From NCBI GenBank assembly GCA_030699825.1, contig JAUYKV010000044.1, positions 62,001-126,000 on the forward strand: a stretch of 64,000 bases of DNA. The letters run 5' to 3'. Below are positions 1 to 7,248 of the stretch, one piece after another; the first letter of the stretch is position 1, and each line of letters opens with the position of its first letter. This DNA comes from Pseudomonas sp. (GTDB lineage: Bacteria > Pseudomonadota > Gammaproteobacteria > Pseudomonadales > Pseudomonadaceae). The position numbers were made by a program, and so were the translations under genes. The notes below the pieces were generated by a model, which saw only the letters and a program-made list of their open reading frames with translations, had not been told where the DNA came from and ran no database searches.

Positions 1-2
1 AC

Positions 3-296
3 GCCGACGAAGACGCCGCGCGTGAGTGCTGCATGCCCGAGGTCTACGAACTCTATGGCTGCCCTAAATGCGGCGTCGTGCATGAAGAAGAGCACCAGGC
101 AATCAGCTGCTGCGAGGAGTTGGTGCGCTGCCCAAGCTGCTCCAGAGACTACGGTGCCGGCGAAATTCATGCCTTCGCCGTCCGCATCGCCGGGCACTGC
201 AGCCAGTGCAACCCGTTCTACAGCCTCGACCACCCGCTGCTCATCGAGGATCAGTACGCGGCATCTGGAGCAGAGCCGAGGAGACTGAACGCATGA
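3..296 (+). CDS. Phage zinc-ribbon-like protein, 5' end cut by window edge
   Basis: The reading frame is open to the left window edge. An internal ATG at 33 would give 87 residues, but the codons before it (DEDAARECC) look like the tail of a motif that recurs downstream as EEEHQAISCC, so I infer that the real start lies outside the window. The visible part has CPKC, CC, CPSC and CSQC cysteine pairs, which suggests a small zinc-binding fold. It overlaps the next gene by ATGA, so the two are probably translationally coupled. I do not recognise a specific function. It is the innermost visible gene of the element that ends at the tRNA-Val. Confidence 0.6.
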   Translation, partial: ADEDAARECCMPEVYELYGCPKCGVVHEEEHQAISCCEELVRCPSCSRDYGAGEIHAFAVRIAGHCSQCNPFYSLDHPLLIEDQYAASGAEPRRLNA

Positions 297-496
297 TCCA
301 CTACCCCAAAGGCGGCCGCTGCGCCGCCTGCGCCAAGCGCCTCGACAACTGCAGCCGCCTGCCCTTCCACACCATGCCCGTGCACCGGCAAGACGGCGGC
401 GGCGTGGTGGTCATCTGCACCCAGTTCGAACTCGCCGCCTCCACCGCAGAGCGCGGCAAGCCATTCCTTAACCCCAGGCGCGGCAGGAGGGTCTGA
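293..496 (+). CDS. Small cysteine-containing phage protein, hypothetical
   Basis: 67 residues. The start ATG at 293 overlaps the stop of the preceding frame (ATGA) and has a GAGGAG-like ribosome site about 9 bases upstream, which decides this start over the longer frame that opens at 206. It has a CAAC pair near the N-terminus and two further cysteines, so a small zinc ribbon is possible. It sits directly before the methylase-like gene in a tight same-strand run. The function is unknown to me. Confidence 0.55.
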   Translation: MIHYPKGGRCAACAKRLDNCSRLPFHTMPVHRQDGGGVVVICTQFELAASTAERGKPFLNPRRGRRV

Positions 497-499
497 TGC

Positions 500-1348
500 A
501 TGAATGCACCCGCCAAGCACCAGCCGCGCACCCATGCGGAATGCCGCAAGAGCATCGTCAAGCTGCTCCAGGCTAACAGCCGCCGGCGCCACCTCTGGGA
601 AGTGTTCGGCGACTTCATCGAACTGGCAGCCCTGGCCATCGCCAACGCGGTAGACCTGGCCCAGGCCGGCGAGCGTGAGCAACGCTACCTGGCGATCATC
701 AAACGCTATGAGCCGGACGAAGTGCAGCGCTTCCCGCAGATGCTCGGCGAGCTGACCATGGCCCTCGAGTTCGGCCCAGACGACGTGCTCGGCCAGGTGT
801 TCGGCGAGCTGGAGCTGGGCAACAGCGCACGCGGCCAGTTCTTCACGCCCTACTCGCTCTGCGCACTGATGGCCCGCCTGCAAATAGGCGACGGCGACGA
901 GATCCGCGAACGCATCACCGCCCGCGGCTTCATCACCGTCAGCGAGCCGACCTGTGGCGCGGGTGCGATGGTCGTGGCAATGGCCGCCGCCATGCGCGAG
1001 CGCGGCATCAACTACCAGCAACACCTGCACGTCACTGCCCAGGACGTCGACTCGCGCGCCGTGCACATGGCCTACCTGCAACTCAGCCTGCTGCACATAC
1101 CCGCCGTGGTCATCCTCGGCAACACCCTGATGCTCGAGGAGCGCGAGCGCTGGTACACCCCGGCCCACATCCTCGGCCTTTGGGGGCCAAAGCTCAGCCG
1201 CGGCTACGCCCTCGGCAGCGCCCTGGACACCGCCAGCGCACCAGCACCAGCACCAGCACCAGCACCGATCATCATCGAGCGCCACCCCACCCCGCCGCTA
1301 CCCGTAGGCCGCGCCGCGGTACTGGGGGCGCAGATCAGTTTGTTCTGA
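500..1348 (+). CDS. N-6 DNA methylase-like protein (phage)
   Basis: 282 residues. It resembles the SAM-binding half of type I/HsdM-like adenine methylases: a QFFTP motif (about residues 113-117), then SEPTCGAG as motif I (about 150-157) and AQDVD as a motif-II-like acidic turn. I see no NPPY/DPPF catalytic motif IV in the remaining sequence. The protein ends with an Ala-Pro run and a tail ending in QISLF. Lack of motif IV may be a property of this phage family or a loss of activity, so a methylation function is an inference. An AGGAGG ribosome site precedes the ATG. It is followed 12 bases later by a cytosine methyltransferase, so the two may form a DNA-modification cassette protecting phage DNA. 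Confidence 0.72.
   Translation: MNAPAKHQPRTHAECRKSIVKLLQANSRRRHLWEVFGDFIELAALAIANAVDLAQAGEREQRYLAIIKRYEPDEVQRFPQMLGELTMALEFGPDDVLGQVFGELELGNSARGQFFTPYSLCALMARLQIGDGDEIRERITARGFITVSEPTCGAGAMVVAMAAAMRERGINYQQHLHVTAQDVDSRAVHMAYLQLSLLHIPAVVILGNTLMLEERERWYTPAHILGLWGPKLSRGYALGSALDTASAPAPAPAPAPIIIERHPTPPLPVGRAAVLGAQISLF
1238..1267 (+). repeat. Hexanucleotide microsatellite in methylase-like gene
   Basis: Five tandem units of GCACCA (the last is GCACCG) encode an Ala-Pro run near the C-terminus of the methylase-like gene. The unit is six bases, so gain or loss of copies would change linker length without a frameshift. Confidence 0.85.
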
Positions 1349-1360
1349 GGACTATGCCGC

Positions 1361-3175
1361 ATGACTTCACTGAAGAAGCCCGCCCCGCTCGCCTTCCGCA
1401 CCCAATACGGCCTGGCCTTTAACGAGATCGACGAAGAGATCAACGTCGACCTCTTCGCCGGTGGCGGTGGCGCCTCTACCGGGATCGAGATGGGCCTTGG
1501 CCGCCCGGTGCACATCGCCATCAACCACAACCCCGCGGCGATCAGCATGCACCAGGCCAACCACCCGGGTGCGCTGCACCTGCAGACCGATGTCTGGGCA
1601 GTTGACCCGGTAGCAGTGCTCGCCGGCCGGCACATCGGCTGGTTCCACGCCTCTCCGGATTGCACCCACCACAGCCAGGCCGCCGGCGGCCAGCCACGCA
1701 AGAAGGAGATTCGCGACCTCAGCTGGGTGGTGGTCAAGTGGGCCGGCATCGCCAAGCCCCGCATCATCAGCCTGGAGAACGTCAAACAGATCCGCCAATG
1801 GGGCCCGCTGATCGCCAAGCGCTGCAAACAGACCGGCCGCGTCATGCGCCTGGATGGCAGCGTGGCCATGCCCGGCGAGCGGGTGCCGCGCGGCGAACAG
1901 TTCCTGGTGCCAGACCCGAAGCGCAAAGGCACCACATGGAACAAGTTCCTGGCCTGCCTCGAGGCGCTGGGTTATGTGGTCGAGCACCGCATCATCAAGG
2001 CCTGCGACTTCGGCGCCCCAACCAGCCGCGAGCGCCTGTTCATGGTCGCACGCCGCGATGGCCACCCCATCGCCTGGCCGGAGCCGACCCACGCGGCCAA
2101 GCCAGCCAAGGGGCAACTGCCCTACCGCACCGCGGCCGAGTGCATTGACTTCAGCCTGCCGAGCCAGAGCATCTTCGAACGCAAAAAGCCCCTGGCCGAA
2201 GCCACCATGCGCCGCATCGCCAAGGGCATCCAGCGCGAGGTGCTGCAGAAGGCCAAGCCCTTCATCGTGCCGATCGCCAACTGGTCGAGGGACGCACTGC
2301 ATCCAGTTGACCAGCCACTGAACACCGTCACGGCTTGGCCGCGCGGTGGGTCGTTCGCGCTGGCCAGTCCGACACTGGTGGGCGTAGGCGGCAGGGCCGG
2401 GCAGACAGAGCCGCGCGGCGGCCATGACCCGATGTACACGATCACCAGCAAGGGTGACACAGGGGTGGCCACCGCCTTCCTGGCTCAGGCCAACGGCGGC
2501 TTCAACGTCACCCACTCCAAGGCGCTGCCGGAGCCGATGACCACCGTCACCAACACCGGCAGCCAGCAACAGCTGGTCACCGCCAACCTGGTGCACATGC
2601 GCGGCAACTGCGATGCCCGTGATGTTGACGACCCACTGAAGGTCATCAGCGCCGGCGGCCAGCACCACGCATTGGCCACCGCCTTCCTGTCCCGTCAGTT
2701 CGGCGCCAGCATAGGCCAAGGCCTCGACACCCCGGCACCGGTGATCACCGCGGGCGGAGGTGGCAAGTCAGCACTGGTCGAGTTGCAGCTATCGCCTGAC
2801 GTGGAGGAAGGCGCCCTGCGCTGCGCGGCCTTCCTGATGAAGTACCACGGCATCGGCGAGAACATCATCGGCATGGGCGATCCGGTCAGCACCGTGACCA
2901 CCAAGGACCGCCTGGCTCTGGTCACCGTATGGATCAGCGGCGACCCGTACGTGATCGTCGACATCTGCCTACGCATGCTGCAGCCCCATGAGCTGTACGC
3001 CGCCCAAGGCTTCCCGCCGAACTACATCATCACCCACGGCCACGATGGCCGGAAGTTCACGAAATCGCAGCAGGTCCACATGTGCGGCAACAGCGTCAGC
3101 CCGCCGCCGCTGGCTGCCATTGCGGCCGCAAACGATCCATGGCGAGGGCGTGATCAGCAGTCACTGGCAGCGTGA
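1361..3175 (+). CDS. DNA (cytosine-5-)-methyltransferase, phage type
   Basis: 604 residues. C5-methyltransferase motifs occur in order: FAGGGG (motif I, about 32-37), PDCTHHS with the catalytic Cys at about 101 (motif IV; PDC rather than the usual PCQ), LENV (motif VI, about 138-141), SRERLFMVARR (motif VIII, about 222-232), a C-terminal LQPHELYAAQGFP (motif IX) and CGNSV (motif X). Between VIII and IX, where the target-recognition domain lies, about 280 residues are built from degenerate repeats of a P..TVT....ALVTA pattern. The likely role is modifying the element's own DNA against host restriction, and the target cannot be read from sequence. No cognate endonuclease is visible nearby. Confidence 0.93.
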   Translation: MTSLKKPAPLAFRTQYGLAFNEIDEEINVDLFAGGGGASTGIEMGLGRPVHIAINHNPAAISMHQANHPGALHLQTDVWAVDPVAVLAGRHIGWFHASPDCTHHSQAAGGQPRKKEIRDLSWVVVKWAGIAKPRIISLENVKQIRQWGPLIAKRCKQTGRVMRLDGSVAMPGERVPRGEQFLVPDPKRKGTTWNKFLACLEALGYVVEHRIIKACDFGAPTSRERLFMVARRDGHPIAWPEPTHAAKPAKGQLPYRTAAECIDFSLPSQSIFERKKPLAEATMRRIAKGIQREVLQKAKPFIVPIANWSRDALHPVDQPLNTVTAWPRGGSFALASPTLVGVGGRAGQTEPRGGHDPMYTITSKGDTGVATAFLAQANGGFNVTHSKALPEPMTTVTNTGSQQQLVTANLVHMRGNCDARDVDDPLKVISAGGQHHALATAFLSRQFGASIGQGLDTPAPVITAGGGGKSALVELQLSPDVEEGALRCAAFLMKYHGIGENIIGMGDPVSTVTTKDRLALVTVWISGDPYVIVDICLRMLQPHELYAAQGFPPNYIITHGHDGRKFTKSQQVHMCGNSVSPPPLAAIAAANDPWRGRDQQSLAA

Positions 3176-3181
3176 CGTGGT

Positions 3182-3208
3182 GAGCCAAATAGCAGCCCTA
3201 TTTGGCTC
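3182..3208. terminator. Perfect hairpin between converging genes
   Basis: GAGCCAAATAG and its exact complement CTATTTGGCTC (11 bp) flank a 5-base loop, just after the cytosine methyltransferase stop and downstream of the minus-strand small gene at 3264-3440. No T-tract follows on either strand. It could be a convergent terminator or a protein-binding palindrome. Confidence 0.5.
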
Positions 3209-3263
3209 AGCTACTACAAAGGGGTACACGTGAAATTAGCGAACTACCGGGTGAGTGGACTTT

Positions 3264-3440
3264 CTAGCCTGGGTAAACGCTATTTTCCAAAACTTCCCAA
3301 GTCTCACTCTTGCCATCAGAAACAACCAAGACTTCGCCTTCTACCCGGACAACCTCCCCGAAACGCTCTTCGCCGGTTGTGTTGTCCCCGACATAATCAC
3401 CCTCTTCAAAAGTTACGCTTCCATCTTCGTTGTGCTGCAT
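3264..3440 (-). CDS. Unannotated 58-residue acidic protein
   Basis: Minus-strand frame of 58 codons plus TAG. Its ATG at 3440 has an AAGGAGG ribosome site 7 bases upstream, the strongest such site in this part of the element. The product starts MQHNEDGSVTFEEGDYVGDN and is rich in Glu, Asp, Val and Gly with short beta-like stretches, suggesting a small SH3-like or OB-like barrel. It has no Cys and no membrane segment. It lies opposite to all large neighbouring genes, between the methyltransferase and the gene at 3522, in DNA of lower GC than its surroundings. The function is unknown. Coding potential is inferred from the ribosome site and the natural amino-acid composition. Confidence 0.6.
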   Translation of the reverse strand: MQHNEDGSVTFEEGDYVGDNTTGEERFGEVVRVEGEVLVVSDGKSETWEVLENSVYPG

Positions 3441-3521
3441 CACCGCCTCCTTCTAATCGTTCTTTGAACTGCAACAAATACCCCACTTCAACGAATCACG
3501 CCACCCCGGCGAGGTAACCCT

Positions 3522-4133
3522 ATGCGCATCGAACGCTCAACCGTGACCAAGCTGCTGATCAGCGAATTGATGAACAGCGAACACCGGCTTGATCCGGTGA
3601 CAGTCTTTCTCGAAGACCTCGACAATAACAACCCGGACGCAATGAGGGTTTCCAGTCGCGGCAAGATCATTATCGAGTGCTACGGCAAGTCGTGGTCGTC
3701 GTACTGGGGAGGCATGGGTGGCGGCACCGTGGCGCAGTTCTTCTGTCGGTGCAGCGCCGGCTACCTGGCCGGCTGCCTGGCACCTCAGCTCGACAGCTCT
3801 CGTTACAGCAGCGATGCCTTGGTAACGCTGGCGCGCAAGACGATCATCAGCCGTCGCGAAGGCTGGCGACACCGGAACCATGAGTTCAGCTGGCTGGACA
3901 AGGAAGAGTGCCGGCGGCTGTACGACAGGACGGAAGAACTTGAGGGCGCCGACACTCTGGAGCAGGCGATTAACTGGAACGGCGACTTGATCGGGAAAAT
4001 CTTCGACACCACCGAGCCATGGCACTACGCCAACAGTGCTACCGGGCCAAACCCCGACTACCAGTATCTGTGCCGGATTATTGCTGCGGTACAGGAAGCG
4101 CTGCGCGGTGAGCAGCAGCAGGCAGCGGCGTGA
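3522..4133 (+). CDS. Hypothetical phage protein
   Basis: 203 residues, start ATG with GAGG about 7 bases upstream. The sequence is soluble, with a Gly-rich stretch (WGGMGGGTVAQFF, about residues 64-76), a basic middle part and a C-terminal helix ending in a Gln/Ala run. There is no signal peptide or membrane segment. I do not recognise a family with certainty. Its position among small genes between integrase and methylases is typical of the early or accessory region of lambda-like prophages. Codon use is slightly less GC-rich than in the host genes. Confidence 0.72.
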   Translation: MRIERSTVTKLLISELMNSEHRLDPVTVFLEDLDNNNPDAMRVSSRGKIIIECYGKSWSSYWGGMGGGTVAQFFCRCSAGYLAGCLAPQLDSSRYSSDALVTLARKTIISRREGWRHRNHEFSWLDKEECRRLYDRTEELEGADTLEQAINWNGDLIGKIFDTTEPWHYANSATGPNPDYQYLCRIIAAVQEALRGEQQQAAA

Positions 4134-4195
4134 TATCAAAAATCATGACGTGAAACCGCGCACCCAAATAGCCGACCGACTCCTCCCACGAAATT

Positions 4196-4435
4196 CTAAC
4201 GAACCGGATTTTGGCCGGCGATCCTTTCGGCGTGGACCGAGAGATCCCTGTGGGCCTCCTCGTCGCTATCCCACGAGCCTGGCTGGGAGTAACTGATGCC
4301 CATGCAATCTGGGCTATTCATATGAAGAAAAAGAAGACCTTCTGATGGCTTCCCGGCCGCATCCCTGCTGGAGATTTGGAAAGTTACAGTGTTGCCGAAC
4401 TTTGATACTGAGTAACTAACTTCATTATTTTGCAT
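4196..4435 (-). CDS. Small hypothetical protein on the opposite strand
   Basis: 79 residues on the minus strand. The N-terminal part (SYSVSKFGNTVTFQISSRDA) alternates like a beta-strand protein and the DNA is clearly AT-richer than its surroundings, as in many phage moron genes. The ribosome site is weak (GAGAC about 10 bases before the ATG). There is no family recognition. It may be a real accessory gene read against the main operon, or a chance frame. Confidence 0.4.
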   Translation of the reverse strand: MQNNEVSYSVSKFGNTVTFQISSRDAAGKPSEGLLFLHMNSPDCMGISYSQPGSWDSDEEAHRDLSVHAERIAGQNPVR

Positions 4436-4503
4436 ATCACAGGTCTCTTTTTTTAGGAAGCACTATTTTAGCACACTCTAAAAACCCTCTATCAGGACAC
4501 CGC

Positions 4504-4608
4504 ATGAACGCCCCCACCTACTGCCGCACCACCGGCCTGCGCATCGGCAAATGCCCCTGCCTGCGCTGCAACCCACCAAAGGAGTCGCCGCCATGCGCCG
4601 CACCCTGA
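4504..4608 (+). CDS. Tiny cysteine-rich phage peptide
   Basis: 34 codons beginning MNAPTYCRTTGLRIGKCPCL, with five cysteines including a CPCLRC cluster that could bind zinc. Its 3' end overlaps the start of the next gene (4593) by 16 bases in another frame, as is common in compact phage operons. No strong ribosome site is visible; there is only AGGACACCGC before the ATG. Support is moderate to weak. Confidence 0.35.
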   Translation: MNAPTYCRTTGLRIGKCPCLRCNPPKESPPCAAP

Positions 4609-4790
4609 GCATCCGCCACACCGTAGACCGGCACGGCCAGCCGCTGGCCGAGCTGATCGACAACCTGCCCGGCATCTTCGCCGAGCTCTACCCCTCCGAC
4701 ATGCGACACCTCGCCCGCACCCTCAACACGGCCGCCAACGACCTCGAGCAGGGCGAACGCGGCCTGGTCGTCTACTGCATCCAGGAGTAA
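4593..4790 (+). CDS. Small hypothetical phage protein
   Basis: 65 residues. AAAGGAG lies 8-14 bases before the ATG at 4593 and fixes this start rather than the upstream start at 4551. The product is a mixed-charge helical protein without cysteines apart from one near the C-terminus. It precedes the DUF4406-like gene by 3 bases and appears to be co-transcribed with 4794-5760. The function is unknown. Confidence 0.6.
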   Translation: MRRTLSIRHTVDRHGQPLAELIDNLPGIFAELYPSDMRHLARTLNTAANDLEQGERGLVVYCIQE

Positions 4791-4793
4791 CCC

Positions 4794-5177
4794 ATGCAGC
4801 CACTCATCTACGTCGCCGGCCGATACCGGGCAGCGACACGGGCCGCCGTTGCCCAAAACATCGAACAGGCCCGCCTGCTCGGCATCGAAGCCGCCCGCCT
4901 CGGCTGGTACCCAGTCATCCCCCACTGCAACACCGCGCACATGGAGGACGACCTGCCGCACCTCGGCGACGCATTCTGGCTAACCGGCACCCTCGAACTG
5001 ATGGAGCGCTGCGATGCTGTGGTTCTGGTCGAAGGCTGGGAAACCAGCGAAGGCACCGCTGGCGAGATCGCCCGCGCCGACCAGATGCGCCTCCCCGTCT
5101 ACCGCGGCCGGCACCTGCTACCCAGCGCCAGCGAGTTCATCGCCTGGCTGCACGCCGTGGAGGCCCGCAGAGCATGA
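4794..5177 (+). CDS. DUF4406/nucleoside 2-deoxyribosyltransferase-like protein
   Basis: 127 residues. It opens with LIYVAGRYR, followed by N-I-E-Q-A, a P-V-I-P-H-C-N turn, CDAVVLVEGWETSEGT and GEIARADQMRLPVY. This order of glycine-rich first strand, Asp after the fourth strand and S-x-G-x-x-x-E signature is that of the small nucleoside 2-deoxyribosyltransferase-like fold (DUF4406/DUF1937 families) found in many phages. The role in phages is not settled; nucleotide salvage or modified-nucleotide metabolism is an inference. It overlaps the following gene by ATGA, indicating translational coupling. Confidence 0.75.
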   Translation: MQPLIYVAGRYRAATRAAVAQNIEQARLLGIEAARLGWYPVIPHCNTAHMEDDLPHLGDAFWLTGTLELMERCDAVVLVEGWETSEGTAGEIARADQMRLPVYRGRHLLPSASEFIAWLHAVEARRA

Positions 5178-5374
5178 GCGGCATGACCGACAGCGCTGCA
5201 GTACGGCGCATCAATGAACAATGTGCACGCTACCTGCACAAACCCAGCGGCGTGCGCTACCACATCGCTTACAGTATCGGCGGACTGAACGAACTGCACC
5301 CCATCAGCGGCCCCTGCAAATACGCCAGCGACGCCAACCTGGCCAACACCGAGATCTGGAGCAAATTGCAATGA
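5174..5374 (+). CDS. Small hypothetical phage protein
   Basis: 66 residues, ATG overlapping the stop of the deoxyribosyltransferase-like gene. A second in-frame ATG lies at 5183. It has two cysteines and an aromatic middle part (YLHKPSGVRYHIAYSIGG) and is probably a single small domain. It ends in an ATGA overlap with the next gene, so three genes are coupled in series. There is no recognised family. Confidence 0.55.
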   Translation: MSGMTDSAAVRRINEQCARYLHKPSGVRYHIAYSIGGLNELHPISGPCKYASDANLANTEIWSKLQ

Positions 5375-5760
5375 AACAAGTCGTGAAGAGCTTGTATGTC
5401 GAGATCAAACGCGAGGAGTACGACGCGATGCGGGCGCGGATTGCTGAGCTTGAGTCCATTGCGCTGAGCATTCAATTTTGCAAGCTAGGACGCCTTGGTG
5501 CCGCTTACGACGGCCCGCAAACCCGCTACGCCTACACCTATACCGACCAGCCGGACAACGTAGGAGCCATGAAACTTGGTCGAGCAGCGGCGATCAATGC
5601 AACCCGAAATCATGGCGATGAGATAGATCGAGGCTTGCACCTACTGCTCCAGCTACAGGCCGAAGGTTTTGGGGTGTTCCAGATCGCCGCCGACCATATC
5701 GAGCAGAACCTCGATATGGTGCCGGCTGGCCGCGCCAAGCAGCAGAAGCCCAAGACGTAG
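5371..5760 (+). CDS. Hypothetical phage protein with N-terminal coiled coil
   Basis: 129 residues starting at an ATG overlapping the previous stop. The first 30 residues are a charged amphipathic helix (EIKREEYDAMRARIAELES) typical of small phage regulators or structural helpers. The C-terminal half is helical and ends with a basic tail (GRAKQQKPKT). There is no catalytic motif. It is the last gene before the xis-int pair, with a 71-base gap. Confidence 0.6.
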   Translation: MKQVVKSLYVEIKREEYDAMRARIAELESIALSIQFCKLGRLGAAYDGPQTRYAYTYTDQPDNVGAMKLGRAAAINATRNHGDEIDRGLHLLLQLQAEGFGVFQIAADHIEQNLDMVPAGRAKQQKPKT

Positions 5761-5831
5761 CACACCAACCGCAACACCTAAGCCCCTACCCCATTCGACT
5801 ATGCCGGCGCGAGCCGGTGAGAGGTATTCCT

Positions 5832-6065
5832 GTGGCCCGTGTAATCGCGCAACTGACGGTGAACATGCCGCGCCTCATGGAGGTCGGCGAATATAAGAAG
5901 CTACGCTTTGCAGGAGGCAAGCCCAGCTTGCAACAACTCAAGCGCTGGATTGAAGAAGGGGAAATCGTGGGAGAGGTAAAAGGCGGAATGTATTTCGTAG
6001 ACCTGCAGGCCGAGCTGACCGGGTCGAATGATCCCCTGCTCGCCAAGATGCTGGCGGTGGCGTAA
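5832..6065 (+). CDS. Lambda Xis-like excisionase
   Basis: 77 residues if the GTG at 5832 is used. GAGAGG lies about 8 bases before it, which favours it over the GTG at 5817. The core (VGEYKKLRFAGGKPSLQQLKRWIEEGEIVGEVKGGMYFVD) follows the lambda Xis/winged-helix pattern: helix, R-P/K-P-S-L, RW helix, then a beta wing. Its role would be bending attachment-site DNA and steering the integrase towards excision. The stop overlaps the integrase ATG by one base, the standard xis-int arrangement, and this supports the call. Confidence 0.75.
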   Translation: MARVIAQLTVNMPRLMEVGEYKKLRFAGGKPSLQQLKRWIEEGEIVGEVKGGMYFVDLQAELTGSNDPLLAKMLAVA

Positions 6066-7204
6066 TGGCCCCGCCACGCAAGCGCACGCTGCAAAACAGG
6101 AACCTGCCCGACAACCTCTACCCCAACGGCAAATACTGGCAGTACCGCAACCCCATCACCGGGAAGAAGACCAGCATAAACAAGCCGCTGGCCGAGGCGA
6201 TACGGCTGGCCCGGGCGGCGAATGCACGACTGGCGCCGATGATGGCCGACGACGGCGCCCTGCTCGCCCTGCTCACTGGAGAGAAGGCGCCGACCTTCAA
6301 GCACCTGCTCGGGCGATTCGAGGAAGAGTGGCTGCCAACCCGGGGCTATGCCGAGCGCACGCTGCAGGAGATCCAGTTCAAGCTGGAGCGGTACCGGGAA
6401 GACCTCGGCGCCCGCATGATCGGCCAGCTCGACGTGCTCGCCGTCGCCGAGTACCTCGACCAGTTCAGCAACAACGCCTACACCAAGCACCGCGGCCTGC
6501 TGGTACAGGTGTTCGCATTTGCCGCCGCAAAGGGCCTGTGCGATCGCAACCCAGCAGAGCTGACCCTGGTAAAGCAGGAGGCTGAGAAAAAGCGCCAGCG
6601 CCACACCAAGGCAGGCTTGGAGGCCATCATCGCGTTCGAGGGAACGCAACCATGGCTGCGGCGGGCAATACGTCTGGCGCTGGTCAGCCTGCAGCGCCGC
6701 GAGGATATCGTCTCCTGGGCGAAGAGCTCGGTCGACCTCGAGCAGAACACCATCCGCGTCTCCCCGGGCAAAACCCAGAACTACGACAACCCCATACACC
6801 TGGAGATCGTCATGGGCGAAGCACTGCGCGAGGTCGTCAAAGAGTGCCTGGCCTCACCAGTCGTCTGCCCCTACCTCATCCACTACCAGCCGAAGGCGCG
6901 CAAACGCGAACAGCTCGACGCCAAGCGGCATTGGAACGCAGTCACCGAGGACTACCTGACAAAGGCCTTCACCAAGGCGCGGGACGACTCAAAGGCTTAT
7001 GAGGCGATACCCAAAGCTGAGCGGCCGACCTTCCACGAAATCCGCGCCCTGGGCGCCTGGCTGTATGAGCAGCAGGGCTACCCACAGGACTATATCCAGG
7101 CGCTGATGGGTCACGCAGACGTGAAGATGACCGAGCACTACCAGGCCGGGCACGAACAGAAGGGAGTGGAATACTTCCGAGTGGGGGCCGACCTAAAGCT
7201 ATAG
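6065..7204 (+). CDS. int: Lambda-type tyrosine site-specific integrase
   Basis: 379 residues. The N-terminus (LPDNLYPNGKYWQYRNPITG, about 14-33) matches the arm-type DNA-binding domain of lambda Int, followed by a core-binding SAM-like domain (about 75-165) and the catalytic domain. The catalytic set is complete: Arg about 212, Lys about 236, HEIR with His 324 and Arg 327, GH with His 350, and nucleophile Tyr 359 in MTEHYQAG. It catalyses integration and excision of the element. The gene ends about 100 bases from the 3' end of tRNA-Val, its probable attachment target. Confidence 0.95.
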   Translation: MAPPRKRTLQNRNLPDNLYPNGKYWQYRNPITGKKTSINKPLAEAIRLARAANARLAPMMADDGALLALLTGEKAPTFKHLLGRFEEEWLPTRGYAERTLQEIQFKLERYREDLGARMIGQLDVLAVAEYLDQFSNNAYTKHRGLLVQVFAFAAAKGLCDRNPAELTLVKQEAEKKRQRHTKAGLEAIIAFEGTQPWLRRAIRLALVSLQRREDIVSWAKSSVDLEQNTIRVSPGKTQNYDNPIHLEIVMGEALREVVKECLASPVVCPYLIHYQPKARKREQLDAKRHWNAVTEDYLTKAFTKARDDSKAYEAIPKAERPTFHEIRALGAWLYEQQGYPQDYIQALMGHADVKMTEHYQAGHEQKGVEYFRVGADLKL

Positions 7205-7220
7205 TGCCGGTGGTCGTTTG

Positions 7221-7248
7221 CCCAAAGTATTCCCAAAGTTTGCCCAAA
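7221..7248 (+). repeat. Three CCCAAA repeats at exact 11-bp spacing
   Basis: CCCAAA occurs at 7221, 7232 and 7243, i.e. on one face of the helix, between the integrase stop and the tRNA gene. This is where arm-type integrase sites are expected for a lambda-type Int. Binding is inferred. Confidence 0.55.

Noticed and set aside
251..1285. Long minus-strand frame opposite the methylase-like gene
   Set aside because: It is the complementary shadow of a GC-rich gene; its translation is low-complexity (WCWCWC, Val/Ala/His-rich) with no start signal.
3230..3517. Plus-strand frames between the methyltransferase and 3522
   Set aside because: They lack a good ribosome site, whereas the minus-strand 58-codon frame over the same DNA has one and a more natural composition.
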